NCBI RefSeq assembly: GCF_900005765.1
Contig: NC_041691.1
Coordinates: 992,001 to 1,056,000 of the forward strand
Direction: 5' to 3'
DNA length: 64,000 bases
From: Plasmodium relictum
Lineage: Eukaryota > Apicomplexa > Aconoidasida > Haemosporida > Plasmodiidae
The notes under the pieces are model-generated. The model made no database searches. It saw only the letters and a program-made list of their open reading frames with translations, and was not told the DNA's origin. Of this stretch, positions 1-10,218 are shown piece by piece. The translations under genes and the position numbers were made by a program. Every line of letters begins with the position of its first letter. The first letter of the stretch is position 1.

Positions 1-2882
1 CGAAAGAAAAAAATAATAAAAATAGTCTATCTTCAAGTTCAGTAAAAGATGAAATTAATAAAACAATTCATGATTCCCCTGTTGATAGAAATTTAAAAGG
101 GATAAAAGAAAAAAATAAAGATAATTTGAAAAAATCAGATAGAGAGTTTATTTTAAAATACAATTCAAACTTTGGTAAAGACTGTAGCTTTATTCAAAAT
201 GGTATTAATGATTTTGTTGCTGATACAGTAATAAACAAATGTGAATTAAAAATGAAAAATAATATAAATAATAATACTTATGTTGAGAATCTTGATTTCC
301 ATATTAATTCTGATGATAATTATATTTTTATAAGTGATAGTGAAGATGATTTCAAAAATAAAAAATTTCAGAAAACTAAGTTATCTAATAATTTATCTAT
401 TGAAAATTCATTAAGCAATGGTAGTTCGTCTGTAATTTTTTCAAAGGAAATTAAAACAAAGTTTTTGAATAAAGTAGAAAATAATATAAATACTAATAAA
501 AATAAATGTAACAAAAAAAAATATAATGAATTAATCAAAGACGTTAATGCAGATATATATTCTAAATGCTGGATACGCCAAAAATATAAAAACAGAAGTA
601 CTTATGAATATGATAGAGAAAGAGTTTGTGAATCTACTTCTTTACATAATTATAAAAGAGATTCATACTCGAATGATAAAAAAGGTTCATATAATAGATA
701 TTATATTAAAGAATATAATTCAATATTGTCAATTCCATCTAATAGGGCATCGCATACATGTGATATAATAGAAAATAAACTTTTTTTATTTGGTGGATGG
801 AATGGAAAGAAAGCTTTAAATGATCTTTATATTTATGATATTGAACAAAAAAAATGGTTTTTTGTTGATTATGAAAAAGCAGAATGCTATTTTGAAAAAA
901 TTAAAGTCTTAAAAAAATTATACTCTAAAATGAATTATTATTCACTTGAAAAAAATGTAACATATAAAAACATTCGCATTCCAAGTGATAAAAGTGAAAC
1001 AACGGAGAACGAAGAAATAGAAAAGGAACAAGAATCAAGAGAAAAAGAAAAAAAAAATGTGAAAATAAAATGTAGGAAGGGCGAAATTCAAGAAATAGAA
1101 AAATATGATGAAGATGAGGAATATGAAAATGAAGATGAGGAGGATGAAGATGAAGAAGATGAAGATGAGGAAGATGAAGATGAAGATGAGGAAGATGAAG
1201 ATGAAGATGAAGAAGATGAAGATGAAGATGAAGAAGAAGATGAAGATGAAGAATTAAAAAATAATAGTGAAAAATATAATAAAAAAGAAGAAAAAAAAGA
1301 TAAATTAAAATGCACCATGAAATTAAATAATGATTATGATTATTATTCTCTTTTTACAAAAAGAACTTCAATAAATTATAATATCTTGAATAGTATTTGT
1401 AAAGGAGATATAATAGAAAAGTTTCAGGTTCCTCTTCCTAGAAATAACCATGCTTCATGTTGTATTAATGAAAAAATTTACATTTTTGGTGGTCATGATT
1501 CAACAAAATGGTTAGATGATATGCATGTTTTAAACGCAAGTGGTGTAGTTAATTCATTAGGTAAGTTAAATTTAAAAAACAATAAATGCAATTCATTGTA
1601 TAAAAGATATAATAAGGAAGCAAGTGCATTCAGTAGTAGTTCCAGTTTAAATTCAGATGAATCCAATGAAGAAAAGGATATCTGCTCATATAATTATATT
1701 TATTTTGTTGAAATAAAAAAAAAAAAATTAGAATATTGGCCATCCCCAAGAGCATGCCACACATTAAATGCAGTAAAAAATAAACTATATTTATTTGGTG
1801 GTTTTGATGGAAACAGTTGTTCTAACAATGTAGAAGTTTTTGATACAGAAAAAAGAAAATGGATTTGTGCTGAAACTATGGGTTCAATTCCTTGCCCAAG
1901 AAATGCTCATTCTATGATAAATTTAAATAACAATTTATATTTATATGGTGGTCGTTCCATGAAATGTTATTTAAATGATTTGTTTGTTCTTAACACAAAG
2001 AAGCTAGTTTGGACAGAAATAAAATTTTCAAATTTTTTATTGCCTTGTATAGCAGGACACACAAGCTGCTTTTTATTTAAAAAAATTTTTCTATTTGGTG
2101 GATATAATGGAAATGAAAGATTAAATAAGACATATATTATTGATATTAAAAGAAAAAATATTACTTTATTACCCTCCCAAAAAAATACTCCTCATTGCAG
2201 ACAAAAACATACTTGCTGTGTTTATAAAAAAAAACAAATATTTATATTTGGTGGATTTGATGGAAATACATGGTATAATGACTTATGCATTTTTGATGCT
2301 AGTAAAATAGAACAAAAGGTGTTAACTGATATTTCCATTAAAAAGCTTCTTAAAATGTTACGTAGTTTAGTAAATAATCCACAATTTTCTGATATAACAA
2401 TTATAGTCCAGAACAAAAAAATATATGCACATAAAAATATTTTATGCACTCACGGTTCATATTTTAAATCTTTATTTTTTAATAATTCCTTTCAAAGTAA
2501 ACATAGTACATTAGAGGTTAATGATTGGTCATATGAATCATATATTAAAATGATTGAATTTCTTTATACTGGAAGGTTAAAGAATATTTACAATATTTCT
2601 TATACAATTTTAACTGAGATTATGGGTTTATCAAATGAATATTCTATACACATTTTAAAAGGATTATGCATAAATGTTCTTATTAATAAAATTAATATTA
2701 ATAATGCATGCTATTTATTAAAACATGCAGATATATATAATGCATCTGAATTAAAATACCACTGCTTAACTTTTATTAAGTACAATTCTCAACACATTAT
2801 ATTTACAAAAGGGTTCGAAGAATTGAAATCAAATCCCTCTTTAATCGTAGATATATCAAAATTATGTCTTAATCAAATATGA
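1..2882 (+). CDS. Kelch-repeat and BTB domain protein, 5' end missing
   Basis: The reading frame is open from base 3 to the TGA at 2880-2882, so the start codon lies left of the window and about 959 residues are visible. Six kelch blades show as Gly-Gly motifs with a downstream Trp or Leu-Asp pattern: GGWNG (~792), GGHDS (~1483), GGFDG (~1797), GGRSM (~1949), GGYNG (~2096) and GGFDG (~2250). A BTB/POZ domain follows (~2345-2700; FSDITIIV, then KIYAHKNILCTHGSYFKSLF), with a short helical BACK-like tail. Blades 1 and 2 are separated by about 200 residues containing an almost pure Asp/Glu tract (~1102-1252). BTB-kelch proteins are commonly Cullin-3 substrate adaptors; here the propeller precedes the BTB, as in LZTR1-type proteins and opposite to the parasite's K13. 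The substrate is unknown. It converges with the lipase gene. Confidence 0.9.
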   Translation, partial: KEKNNKNSLSSSSVKDEINKTIHDSPVDRNLKGIKEKNKDNLKKSDREFILKYNSNFGKDCSFIQNGINDFVADTVINKCELKMKNNINNNTYVENLDFHINSDDNYIFISDSEDDFKNKKFQKTKLSNNLSIENSLSNGSSSVIFSKEIKTKFLNKVENNINTNKNKCNKKKYNELIKDVNADIYSKCWIRQKYKNRSTYEYDRERVCESTSLHNYKRDSYSNDKKGSYNRYYIKEYNSILSIPSNRASHTCDIIENKLFLFGGWNGKKALNDLYIYDIEQKKWFFVDYEKAECYFEKIKVLKKLYSKMNYYSLEKNVTYKNIRIPSDKSETTENEEIEKEQESREKEKKNVKIKCRKGEIQEIEKYDEDEEYENEDEEDEDEEDEDEEDEDEDEEDEDEDEEDEDEDEEEDEDEELKNNSEKYNKKEEKKDKLKCTMKLNNDYDYYSLFTKRTSINYNILNSICKGDIIEKFQVPLPRNNHASCCINEKIYIFGGHDSTKWLDDMHVLNASGVVNSLGKLNLKNNKCNSLYKRYNKEASAFSSSSSLNSDESNEEKDICSYNYIYFVEIKKKKLEYWPSPRACHTLNAVKNKLYLFGGFDGNSCSNNVEVFDTEKRKWICAETMGSIPCPRNAHSMINLNNNLYLYGGRSMKCYLNDLFVLNTKKLVWTEIKFSNFLLPCIAGHTSCFLFKKIFLFGGYNGNERLNKTYIIDIKRKNITLLPSQKNTPHCRQKHTCCVYKKKQIFIFGGFDGNTWYNDLCIFDASKIEQKVLTDISIKKLLKMLRSLVNNPQFSDITIIVQNKKIYAHKNILCTHGSYFKSLFFNNSFQSKHSTLEVNDWSYESYIKMIEFLYTGRLKNIYNISYTILTEIMGLSNEYSIHILKGLCINVLINKININNACYLLKHADIYNASELKYHCLTFIKYNSQHIIFTKGFEELKSNPSLIVDISKLCLNQI
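1102..1252 (+). repeat. Acidic (GAA/GAT)n codon repeat inside the kelch gene
   Basis: Near-perfect GAAGATGAAGAT iterations encode an Asp/Glu run of about 45 residues. The antisense strand is a spurious poly-Ser frame. Such low-complexity inserts between folded blades are common in Plasmodium proteins and tend to vary in length. Confidence 0.9.
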
Positions 2883-3430
2883 ATAAGAAGTAAAATTATT
2901 GAAACATATATATATTAAAGGAAGTCATAAAGATTTTTACAATTTTTTTTGTATAACATTCCTTTATAGAATATCAATTTTTTTCTTTTTTTTTCTAGCT
3001 TTTATGAAAATTTTTTTATATTATTTTCACTATATTTTATTTTTATACATATTTTTTTAAAGAACTTTTAAAAAATAATTTTTAATTAGTTTTTTTTGTG
3101 TTTTCTTTAATTAAAATATTTTATATTTAAAATTAAAAAAAGAACATTAAAAATTATTAAAAATAAAAAAAATTTAATATTTTATATTATTTATAACACA
3201 AATTTTTTTAGATAATTAAAAACAAAATTAAAAAAAAATTTAACATTAATTTAAAAATTATACTAAAAATTACTAAAACAAAACTATTTATTATGGATAT
3301 ATCCATAATATATATAAATTATATTAATTAAAAACTTAATAATTTAAAAGCAAATTTTAATAAATATTAAAAAAAAAAATTATATATATTTAATAAATAA
3401 CTTGGGCACAATTTTTTTTTATAAAATTAA
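2883..3430. other. Convergent intergenic spacer, kelch-BTB / lipase
   Basis: The 548 bases of A+T-rich DNA hold the 3' ends of two converging genes. No coding potential is seen. The notable element is a perfect 22-bp palindrome at 3289-3310. Confidence 0.8.
3289..3310. repeat. Perfect 22-bp palindrome between convergent genes
   Basis: TATTATGGATA is followed immediately by its reverse complement. It lies about 120 bp from the lipase stop and 400 bp from the kelch stop. It could form a hairpin in either 3' UTR, or be a dyad protein-binding site. The function is inferred only from position. Confidence 0.6.
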
Positions 3431-6178
3431 CTACTCTTTATTTTTGGATTCAGTTTTCATATTTTGCAATTTTTTTTTCATAAAAAAATCTTTATATTTT
3501 TTATAAGATTCTTTTGACTTGCTCATCAATTCGTTATGAGAATAAGTAGAAATATCATATACGAAATATGTAGCCATAAAATATGTACCCCAATCTGCCT
3601 CATTTGCCCATCCCGATAAGAGAGTTAAAAATACATAATAAAAAAAATAATGAGTTTGCGAAATGTGCAATTCTCTTAAATTTAAGAAAATATTTTTTTT
3701 GAAAATATATTTAGTAACAAAGTGCGTCATAATATGATTATGGTGATTTTTTGCATTAAAAATTTCATCTCCATAAAAAATGTTTTCTCCAAAATCATAA
3801 TTTAGATGTTTTAAATCTTCAACGTTCAAAATTATCATTAAGTTGTTTTTTTCATCAGGGTTATAAAAGTTATTTATTTCAGGAATTGCCATTGCCACGT
3901 GCACTGGGTCATAATTAACATTAATGTTATTAATAATAGCTCCACTGTTACGAAAATCATCGGAAAATTGAATATCATAAAAAGTCGGTAAGCCAAAAGT
4001 GATGGAATAAATTTTTAAGGAGTCATTATTTTTAACATCTAAAAATTTAGACAAATAAAATGCACTTAGCTGAGCCATAGCTGCACCAAATGAATGTCCA
4101 GTAAAAATAAGAGTGTATGGATTTTCTTTTGTGTACTTAGAACTAAATTTAATTTCATGTTGTATACTTTCTTTTAGAACATCTAAATATGGTTTAACGG
4201 CTTGTTCAAATATAAATATATATCCCTTGTGCATTTTCCCTTTACTTAATATATGATATGGAGACAATTTATATATCAAATTTAAAAACCACATTGATGG
4301 AGTTGATGTTCCTTGAAAAGCAATTATATTTTCAACTAAATGATAATTATTTTTATCATAATCTGGTAATGGATATTTTTTACTTCTTTTAAAATGCATG
4401 AAAAATTGGTTTTCATCAAGATATCTCATATAAAAATATTTCTTTTTTTTATCATTGTACAAACTAATAATATGTGGAATAAGACCACTTCCAACATGTT
4501 GTACATACCAAGGTTTAGGTACATATTTTGTTGCTCTCCAGTGTTTTACTAAATTCCACATTTTACTCAAAAGGTATACCTTATGAACAAATAAATAACA
4601 TGCATACCATGTCCTAAAAATTTCTCTTTTATATGGAACAGGTTCAGACACATCATTGTATAAATCTATATTAATTTTTGTCTCTAAATTACGTGGTAAA
4701 TAAAAATCAATCTTTTCTTTATCAAGATATTTAAATATTGGTAAATCTATTAATTTTTGTTTGTTATATATTTCATTTTTTTCTTCTTCATTTAAAAAGT
4801 AGTGTTCTTTTACATGGGTTGAACAACCTAACATAATAGAAAATAAAAAGTTAAATACTTCATACCACTCTTTGTGTCTTGTAATTATATTATTTATACA
4901 CTTTCCTAAGTTACGTTCTTTCTTTGATTCTTTAACAAGTTCATCATTAAAAATGAGAAGCACGTCAAGAAGATTGGATTCTTCAACATTTTTAATGCAC
5001 TGCTTTACAGATAATTTTTTAAAAGCTTTTATGAACTTTAAAAATATACGATATAAAAGAGGCTTTTTATTTGTAATCTTTACTTTATTAATATATGGAT
5101 TTTTTTTTATATGATTTGAGACAAAACATATTCTTTCAATAACTGAACTTTTTAATGGCAAATATTCTCCTTCACATTGTTCCATTTTCATATAATATTC
5201 TTTAAATAATGTGGGGTCAATATCTATTTTACTTAGGTTAGCAAAATATGACAAATTATATAAAGTTGAATTATCTTCATCTCTCAGATATGTAAAATTG
5301 GAATAAAACTTTTCAGCTATTTTTTCCTCATTAACTACATATAGATTATGTAGAGAAAAATCATATCCTTTTCCATAGTTTATTTTTAATAAGTATTCAT
5401 TTTTATGGTCAATACTTATAAGGTTTCTTCTTTTCTTTATATAGTCATAAAAATCACTTTTCTCATTTATGTCCAATTTTTTTTTATATAATTTTAGATC
5501 TTCATTATATCTATTTAAAATGCCCATATACTCCATTTTGTGGAGAAAAATACTTGTTTTTGTTGATTCAGAATTATTTGATATTCCTATAGTATTATTT
5601 TTACATTCGTTACTAATTTTTTCATTTTTTGCTTCAATATCTCTTTCTTCTATGTTTTCATTTCTCATTTGCTCTTTACTCTCCTCTTTCTCTTCCTTCA
5701 TATTGTGTCCTTTTATTTCTCCATTATTTTCTCCTTCACTTCCTTCTTTTACTTTATCTTTGTTTTTTTTTTCTTCTATATTAGCATTACTCCTTACATC
5801 TACATGCGTACTCTCTTTTTCTTCATTGTATTTTTTTCCATATAATTCATTTTCTTCTATTAATATATTTTGGTTGTGATTTATTTTTCCTTTAGTTTCA
5901 TCTATATTTTTTAAGTTGGTTAGTTCATTTTCATTGTTTTCTTTAGTTTCTTCATTTTGCGTATTATTTTCATCTCCTTTTTTAAATATATTTTTCTTTC
6001 CATAGTTCATATCATTTTCTATGATTTTTTTTTCGTGCCCTTTAAAAATTTCAAAAGGTTTATTATTATGCAGAGATGAATTTACATTATTATTAATGGT
6101 AGAATCACAATATATAAATATTCTAAAAAAACTTATGCAGAAAATATTGAAAAAATATATGAATATGTATGGTGTCAT
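3431..6178 (-). CDS. Class 3 lipase, secreted
   Basis: This is a 915-residue protein starting at the ATG at 6178-6176. An N-terminal hydrophobic stretch (residues ~1-24) acts as signal peptide. A Glu/Lys/Asn-rich low-complexity spacer runs to about residue 200. The C-terminal half carries a lipase_3 alpha/beta-hydrolase fold: the oxyanion strand IIAFQGTS (~617-625), the nucleophile elbow GHSFGAAMAQL (~690-700, GxSxG) and the probable acid NYDPVHVAMAIP (~757). The His-rich stretch NHHNHIMTH (~810) holds the likely catalytic His. The family hydrolyses acylglycerols or phospholipids. Secretory targeting suggests the ER, parasitophorous vacuole or a parasite organelle. It is transcribed away from nothing closely spaced; the next gene on the same strand starts at 9656. 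Substrate and exact destination cannot be read. Confidence 0.88.
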   Translation of the reverse strand: MTPYIFIYFFNIFCISFFRIFIYCDSTINNNVNSSLHNNKPFEIFKGHEKKIIENDMNYGKKNIFKKGDENNTQNEETKENNENELTNLKNIDETKGKINHNQNILIEENELYGKKYNEEKESTHVDVRSNANIEEKKNKDKVKEGSEGENNGEIKGHNMKEEKEESKEQMRNENIEERDIEAKNEKISNECKNNTIGISNNSESTKTSIFLHKMEYMGILNRYNEDLKLYKKKLDINEKSDFYDYIKKRRNLISIDHKNEYLLKINYGKGYDFSLHNLYVVNEEKIAEKFYSNFTYLRDEDNSTLYNLSYFANLSKIDIDPTLFKEYYMKMEQCEGEYLPLKSSVIERICFVSNHIKKNPYINKVKITNKKPLLYRIFLKFIKAFKKLSVKQCIKNVEESNLLDVLLIFNDELVKESKKERNLGKCINNIITRHKEWYEVFNFLFSIMLGCSTHVKEHYFLNEEEKNEIYNKQKLIDLPIFKYLDKEKIDFYLPRNLETKINIDLYNDVSEPVPYKREIFRTWYACYLFVHKVYLLSKMWNLVKHWRATKYVPKPWYVQHVGSGLIPHIISLYNDKKKKYFYMRYLDENQFFMHFKRSKKYPLPDYDKNNYHLVENIIAFQGTSTPSMWFLNLIYKLSPYHILSKGKMHKGYIFIFEQAVKPYLDVLKESIQHEIKFSSKYTKENPYTLIFTGHSFGAAMAQLSAFYLSKFLDVKNNDSLKIYSITFGLPTFYDIQFSDDFRNSGAIINNINVNYDPVHVAMAIPEINNFYNPDEKNNLMIILNVEDLKHLNYDFGENIFYGDEIFNAKNHHNHIMTHFVTKYIFKKNIFLNLRELHISQTHYFFYYVFLTLLSGWANEADWGTYFMATYFVYDISTYSHNELMSKSKESYKKYKDFFMKKKLQNMKTESKNKE

Positions 6179-6611
6179 TTTTTTAAAAATATCTACATAT
6201 ATATAAATACATGTTTAATAATGTTTCTTATTTATTTATTAAAAAAAAAATTATTTAAAAAAATTATTTAAAAAAATTATTTAAAAAAATTATTCTTTAA
6301 TTATTTAAAAAGATATAGAATATATCTTTTTTTGAATTTTTTTTTTTTCATAGAAAAAAATAATTTTTTCAGATGAATGCAAGGTTTGAAAACTAAAACC
6401 ACATGCAAAAAAATTAAAATTAAAATTTAAAAAAAATATAAAATTATTATAATTAAAAAGTATCTAAAAATGAATATCTAGCTATGATGTTGAAATAAAA
6501 ATAGTCAATTTTATCTCGATGAAGAAAAAAAAAATTTTATTTTAAAACTCTTATATGAAATATGACTAGTAATAAATATATAATACAAAAAAAAGAGAAA
6601 TTTATTTTTCT
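6179..6611. other. Spacer upstream of the lipase gene with 13-nt tandem repeat
   Basis: This is A+T-rich 5' flank of the lipase and 3' flank of the next minus-strand gene. No reading frame stands out. A short 13-nt tandem array lies at 6251-6294. Confidence 0.75.
6251..6294. repeat. 13-nt tandem repeat (TTATTTAAAAAAA)
   Basis: Three full units and a partial fourth are nearly identical. It lies about 70-115 bp upstream of the lipase ATG, so it probably sits in its 5' UTR or promoter. It is a simple replication-slippage repeat. Confidence 0.8.
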
Positions 6612-9600
6612 TTATTTATTTTTATTATATTTTTCATGAAAATATTTGGTATAGTTGGCACCTTTTTTGAATGTATAATATTTTAATTCTATACTTTCAT
6701 TATTTTCCTTTTTTTTTTCTACTACATAATGAGATTCGTCATCAAAATGAAAGACTTTTTCTTTAGTTTTTTCATTATTTAATTCATTTATTTTTTCGTC
6801 CTTATCTTTTAATAAATTTAAATCATCAAGTATTTCTGGTTTATTTGATTTACCTGAATCTTCATTTAAAAATTCTTCTTTTGTATAATGTGACCCTTTT
6901 TTTAAATTAACGGAAAAATGAATGGACGAATTATCTGTATCATATGAAATATTAGAATTGAAAGAAACAAAATCCAGAACACTTTGTGCTTGATGTATAG
7001 TATAAATTCTTTTTATTAAATTTTTTACATTGTTTGTTGGTGTTTTAATTAAAGTCTTTATGACATCTTTTATTATTTCTTCATAATTAAGTTTTAAATT
7101 AGAATTTTGAAATATTGATTTAACTATAAATGAAAATTTAATTTGATCATAAATATCTTTTTGTGATTTTTTTAAATAGTCTTCAAAATTCAAAATGTTA
7201 TCTGTTTTTTCATTTTCAATTTTTTTCATTTGCATGTTTTTCAGATAATTATTATACAATCTTTTACCCTGTGCTCGAAATAAAGTTATGGGAACATTTA
7301 AAGAAGTTATCTCCATTAATTTTTTATATGTTTCCATTCTTTTTTGTTGAACACATTTATTTTGTATATCCTTTATAGCTCTTTCTTCTATATCTTTATA
7401 TATTTCATCTATTGTTTTATTATATTTTTTTAAAATATAGTCATTTATATTTTCATTTCGTTCTTTTCTTATTTTAATATCTAACACTTCTACTTCTAAA
7501 ACGCATTTAATTAAATCACTTTCTCCTAATATATAATCATTTAAATTTTCATCAACATTTTCTTCTTTATCATTTTCACTTAAATCACAAAGATTTTGAA
7601 AAATTTCTTTTATTTTATCATTTTCTCTATTATATAATTTATTATCAAGCGAATTAATGTCGTCTTTTAATAATTCTTCTAAATACTTATCAAATTTTTT
7701 ATTAAAACTTACTTCTTCATTTTTTTCTCTTTTTTCATTTGTCTGATTTTTTTCATTTTTGTTATTTTCTTTCTTTTCTTCATTTTTATCTTCTTCATAT
7801 GTAACATGATCATCATTTAGAATAGAATCAATATCCTCTTCATTATTTTCATAATAGAATTCTTCTTCTGTTTTACTATTTGTATTATCTTTCTCTTCAT
7901 GTTTTTTTTTCTCTTCACCATATTCATTATATTGTTTGAAGGATTTTTCTAGAGTATTACTATCAAAAAATTTATTTTCATTTTTTTTTAAAACATCTTC
8001 TATTTTTCGAAAAACACTATTATATTTCATTTTTTTAATTTCTTTATAGATTATTTCTCTAAATTTATTTATGCTTTCTTTATTGATTTCTTTTAGATTA
8101 ACAATATCATCTTTATTTTTATCATAATGAAATTGATTATTTTGAAAATAATCTTTGAATAAATAAACTGGTATATGTACAGTTATATTTTTTTTTTCAT
8201 TTTTGCTCATCCCGATTAAAGATTCATTGAAACCTAAAGGATTATAATTTTCTTTTATTGATATAGTAGAATTGTTCATTGAAATAATATTATTAGGCAA
8301 TTGATAACCTTGTTTAAAATAATTAGTATATTCTACATTTTTTAAGAATTCATAATCGCTCTTATCAGTATCTGTCTCATTAAATAAGTTTTCATCATTT
8401 TCGCTTTTTGAATTTTCTTCATTATAATTATCTGAATTGTTAATGAAGCTTTCTTCGTCTTTATCTATATCTATTAAGTCTTTAATTCTATTATTTTCCA
8501 ATGCATTTTTTTCTTTATTAAGAGTTTCCTCTTCTATTATTTTTTTTTCATCATTTAAGATCTCACTCTTTTTATAGTTATTTGAATCAATTTTACAGAA
8601 TTCATCATAATAAATATTATTAAAATTATAAACCCATCCTCTTAAAACATTTATACAAACTTCATTATTCCATTCAACTTTATGTTTTTCATCGGAATTT
8701 ATTGTAATTTCATTTTCACTTTTAAGAATTTTTAGAAATTCTTTAAATGCGGAACCTTTTTCATATGGAGGTATTTTAACATTTAAATCTAAATTGATAT
8801 ATGATTTATTAAATTTGATAATTGGATATTTATCAATTGAAAACTTTAAAATTATATCATCAAATTTACTTATATGAATGTGATCAATTTTATTTAATAA
8901 TCTTGGTGATCCTATTAAATGTAAATTTTTTATAATTTTATAAACTTTTATAATATCTTCGTTAACATATTTTAAAAATATATTAAAGTAATCATTTTTA
9001 TCTATATAATTAATTAAATTGTTGATTGGTACATCATTTAAATATGAATATTCATATTTGTTTTCTTTTAATTTAAGTTCTTTATATTTTTTTACGCACA
9101 AATCATAATAGTATTCTCTTAATTTACCTTTTATGTGTATTTTTAATAATATATCACTGGTTTCATTATTTTCATCAATAAAATCAATTGCTAAGTAATT
9201 GTTTTGTATATTTTTAATTAATTTACTTTTCTTTTCTTCTGTTAAATTATTATTTTTATTTTCATTTTCATGTAAACTAAATTTCTTTTTATATATATTT
9301 TTTTTTTTTGATAAATAACTATTCCTTTCATAACTACTTTTTTTTAAAAAGAAGAAAAATACTTTTTTTTGAAGTAAAGAATTCAAGTAAGCATAGCCTT
9401 TTATTTTATAAGTATCATCAATTCTTTTTATTTTTCGTGCGTTTAAAATTTTTAATGGAACATAAAAATTGTTCTTATTTTTTTCATTTACCGTATTTTT
9501 TATAAAGGTTCTATATTTTTTAAATCTAAATATTAATTTGTTTATGTTTTCATTATTTTTATTATGTGAATTATAGTAATGCAAACCTTCAATGTAAAAA

Positions 9601-9656
9601 TTAACATATACGAAAAGAAAAATTTTTAGAATTATTATTTTATATCTTATAATCAT
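6612..9656 (-). CDS. Trigger factor-like chaperone, probably apicoplast-targeted
   Basis: This 1014-residue protein starts at ATG 9656 with a hydrophobic signal (IIILKIFLFVYVNFYIEGL) followed by a Lys/Asn-rich stretch, the bipartite leader typical of apicoplast import. Three regions follow trigger factor order. The N-terminal domain has VPINNLINYI (~209), HLIGSPRLLN (~245) and a strand motif ILKFSIDKYPIIKF (~270). An FKBP-like part has GFNESLIGMSKNEKKNITVHIP (~470-490). The C-terminal helical domain has IKCVLEVEVLDIKIRKERNE (~715), TSLNVPITLFRAQGKRLY (~785) and QSVLDFVSF (~893). The ribosome-docking signature GFRxGKxP is reduced to its final VP. Acidic Asn-rich inserts (~390-450, ~570-690) make it more than twice the bacterial length. 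Trigger factor binds nascent chains at the ribosomal exit. The assignment is by remembered pattern order, without an alignment search. Confidence 0.6.
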   Translation of the reverse strand: MIIRYKIIILKIFLFVYVNFYIEGLHYYNSHNKNNENINKLIFRFKKYRTFIKNTVNEKNKNNFYVPLKILNARKIKRIDDTYKIKGYAYLNSLLQKKVFFFFLKKSSYERNSYLSKKKNIYKKKFSLHENENKNNNLTEEKKSKLIKNIQNNYLAIDFIDENNETSDILLKIHIKGKLREYYYDLCVKKYKELKLKENKYEYSYLNDVPINNLINYIDKNDYFNIFLKYVNEDIIKVYKIIKNLHLIGSPRLLNKIDHIHISKFDDIILKFSIDKYPIIKFNKSYINLDLNVKIPPYEKGSAFKEFLKILKSENEITINSDEKHKVEWNNEVCINVLRGWVYNFNNIYYDEFCKIDSNNYKKSEILNDEKKIIEEETLNKEKNALENNRIKDLIDIDKDEESFINNSDNYNEENSKSENDENLFNETDTDKSDYEFLKNVEYTNYFKQGYQLPNNIISMNNSTISIKENYNPLGFNESLIGMSKNEKKNITVHIPVYLFKDYFQNNQFHYDKNKDDIVNLKEINKESINKFREIIYKEIKKMKYNSVFRKIEDVLKKNENKFFDSNTLEKSFKQYNEYGEEKKKHEEKDNTNSKTEEEFYYENNEEDIDSILNDDHVTYEEDKNEEKKENNKNEKNQTNEKREKNEEVSFNKKFDKYLEELLKDDINSLDNKLYNRENDKIKEIFQNLCDLSENDKEENVDENLNDYILGESDLIKCVLEVEVLDIKIRKERNENINDYILKKYNKTIDEIYKDIEERAIKDIQNKCVQQKRMETYKKLMEITSLNVPITLFRAQGKRLYNNYLKNMQMKKIENEKTDNILNFEDYLKKSQKDIYDQIKFSFIVKSIFQNSNLKLNYEEIIKDVIKTLIKTPTNNVKNLIKRIYTIHQAQSVLDFVSFNSNISYDTDNSSIHFSVNLKKGSHYTKEEFLNEDSGKSNKPEILDDLNLLKDKDEKINELNNEKTKEKVFHFDDESHYVVEKKKENNESIELKYYTFKKGANYTKYFHEKYNKNK

Positions 9657-10218
9657 ATTATATGTATATACTAGGAATTTACGATTAATTTATTGCACAA
9701 ATTAGTTCCATTATTTTTATCTAAATTTTCTTTTTAAAAATATATAATTTTTTATATTTATAAAAAATTTTATGTAAAAGATATATTAAAATTTAAATTG
9801 CATTATATTAAATTGCAATATAATTGTAATTTTACATATTTATATAATTTTTTAATATTTTTTTTTATAAAAACTTTTATCTATAATATAATATTTTTTT
9901 TTTTACCAAAACTTGATTTATTACTCTTTTTTTTTTTTTTTTTTTATATACAAAACATTTTATTCGAAAAAAAAAAAAATAGTAATTTAACTATTTAAAG
10001 TAACAAATATTTAGCATAATGTTTAATTTTTTGTACAAAAAATTGTATTTTTAAAAATATTATATCATAAAAAGTTAAGATAAAACAGTTTTTTTATTGT
10101 TATAAATATATTGAAAATTTTCAATTGAAAATCTTTATATATTATTCTTGTAGATAATAAAAATAGAAGGATAGAAAATTAAAATTCTTTTTTAATATTA
10201 AAAAACGTGTATATAAGT
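9657..10218. other. Divergent promoter region, trigger factor-like / QCR6
   Basis: These 562 bases separate two divergently transcribed genes and must hold both promoters. Long T and A runs (9931-9945, 9967-9979) dominate. Reading frames across them are poly-Phe/Lys and not convincing. Confidence 0.75.

Noticed and set aside
1088-1318. Minus-strand poly-Ser frame opposite the kelch gene
   Set aside because: It is the antisense of the Asp/Glu codon repeat and has no independent coding signal.
9798-9998. Plus-strand frame between the trigger factor-like gene and QCR6
   Set aside because: Poly-Phe/Lys from homopolymer runs in a divergent promoter region.
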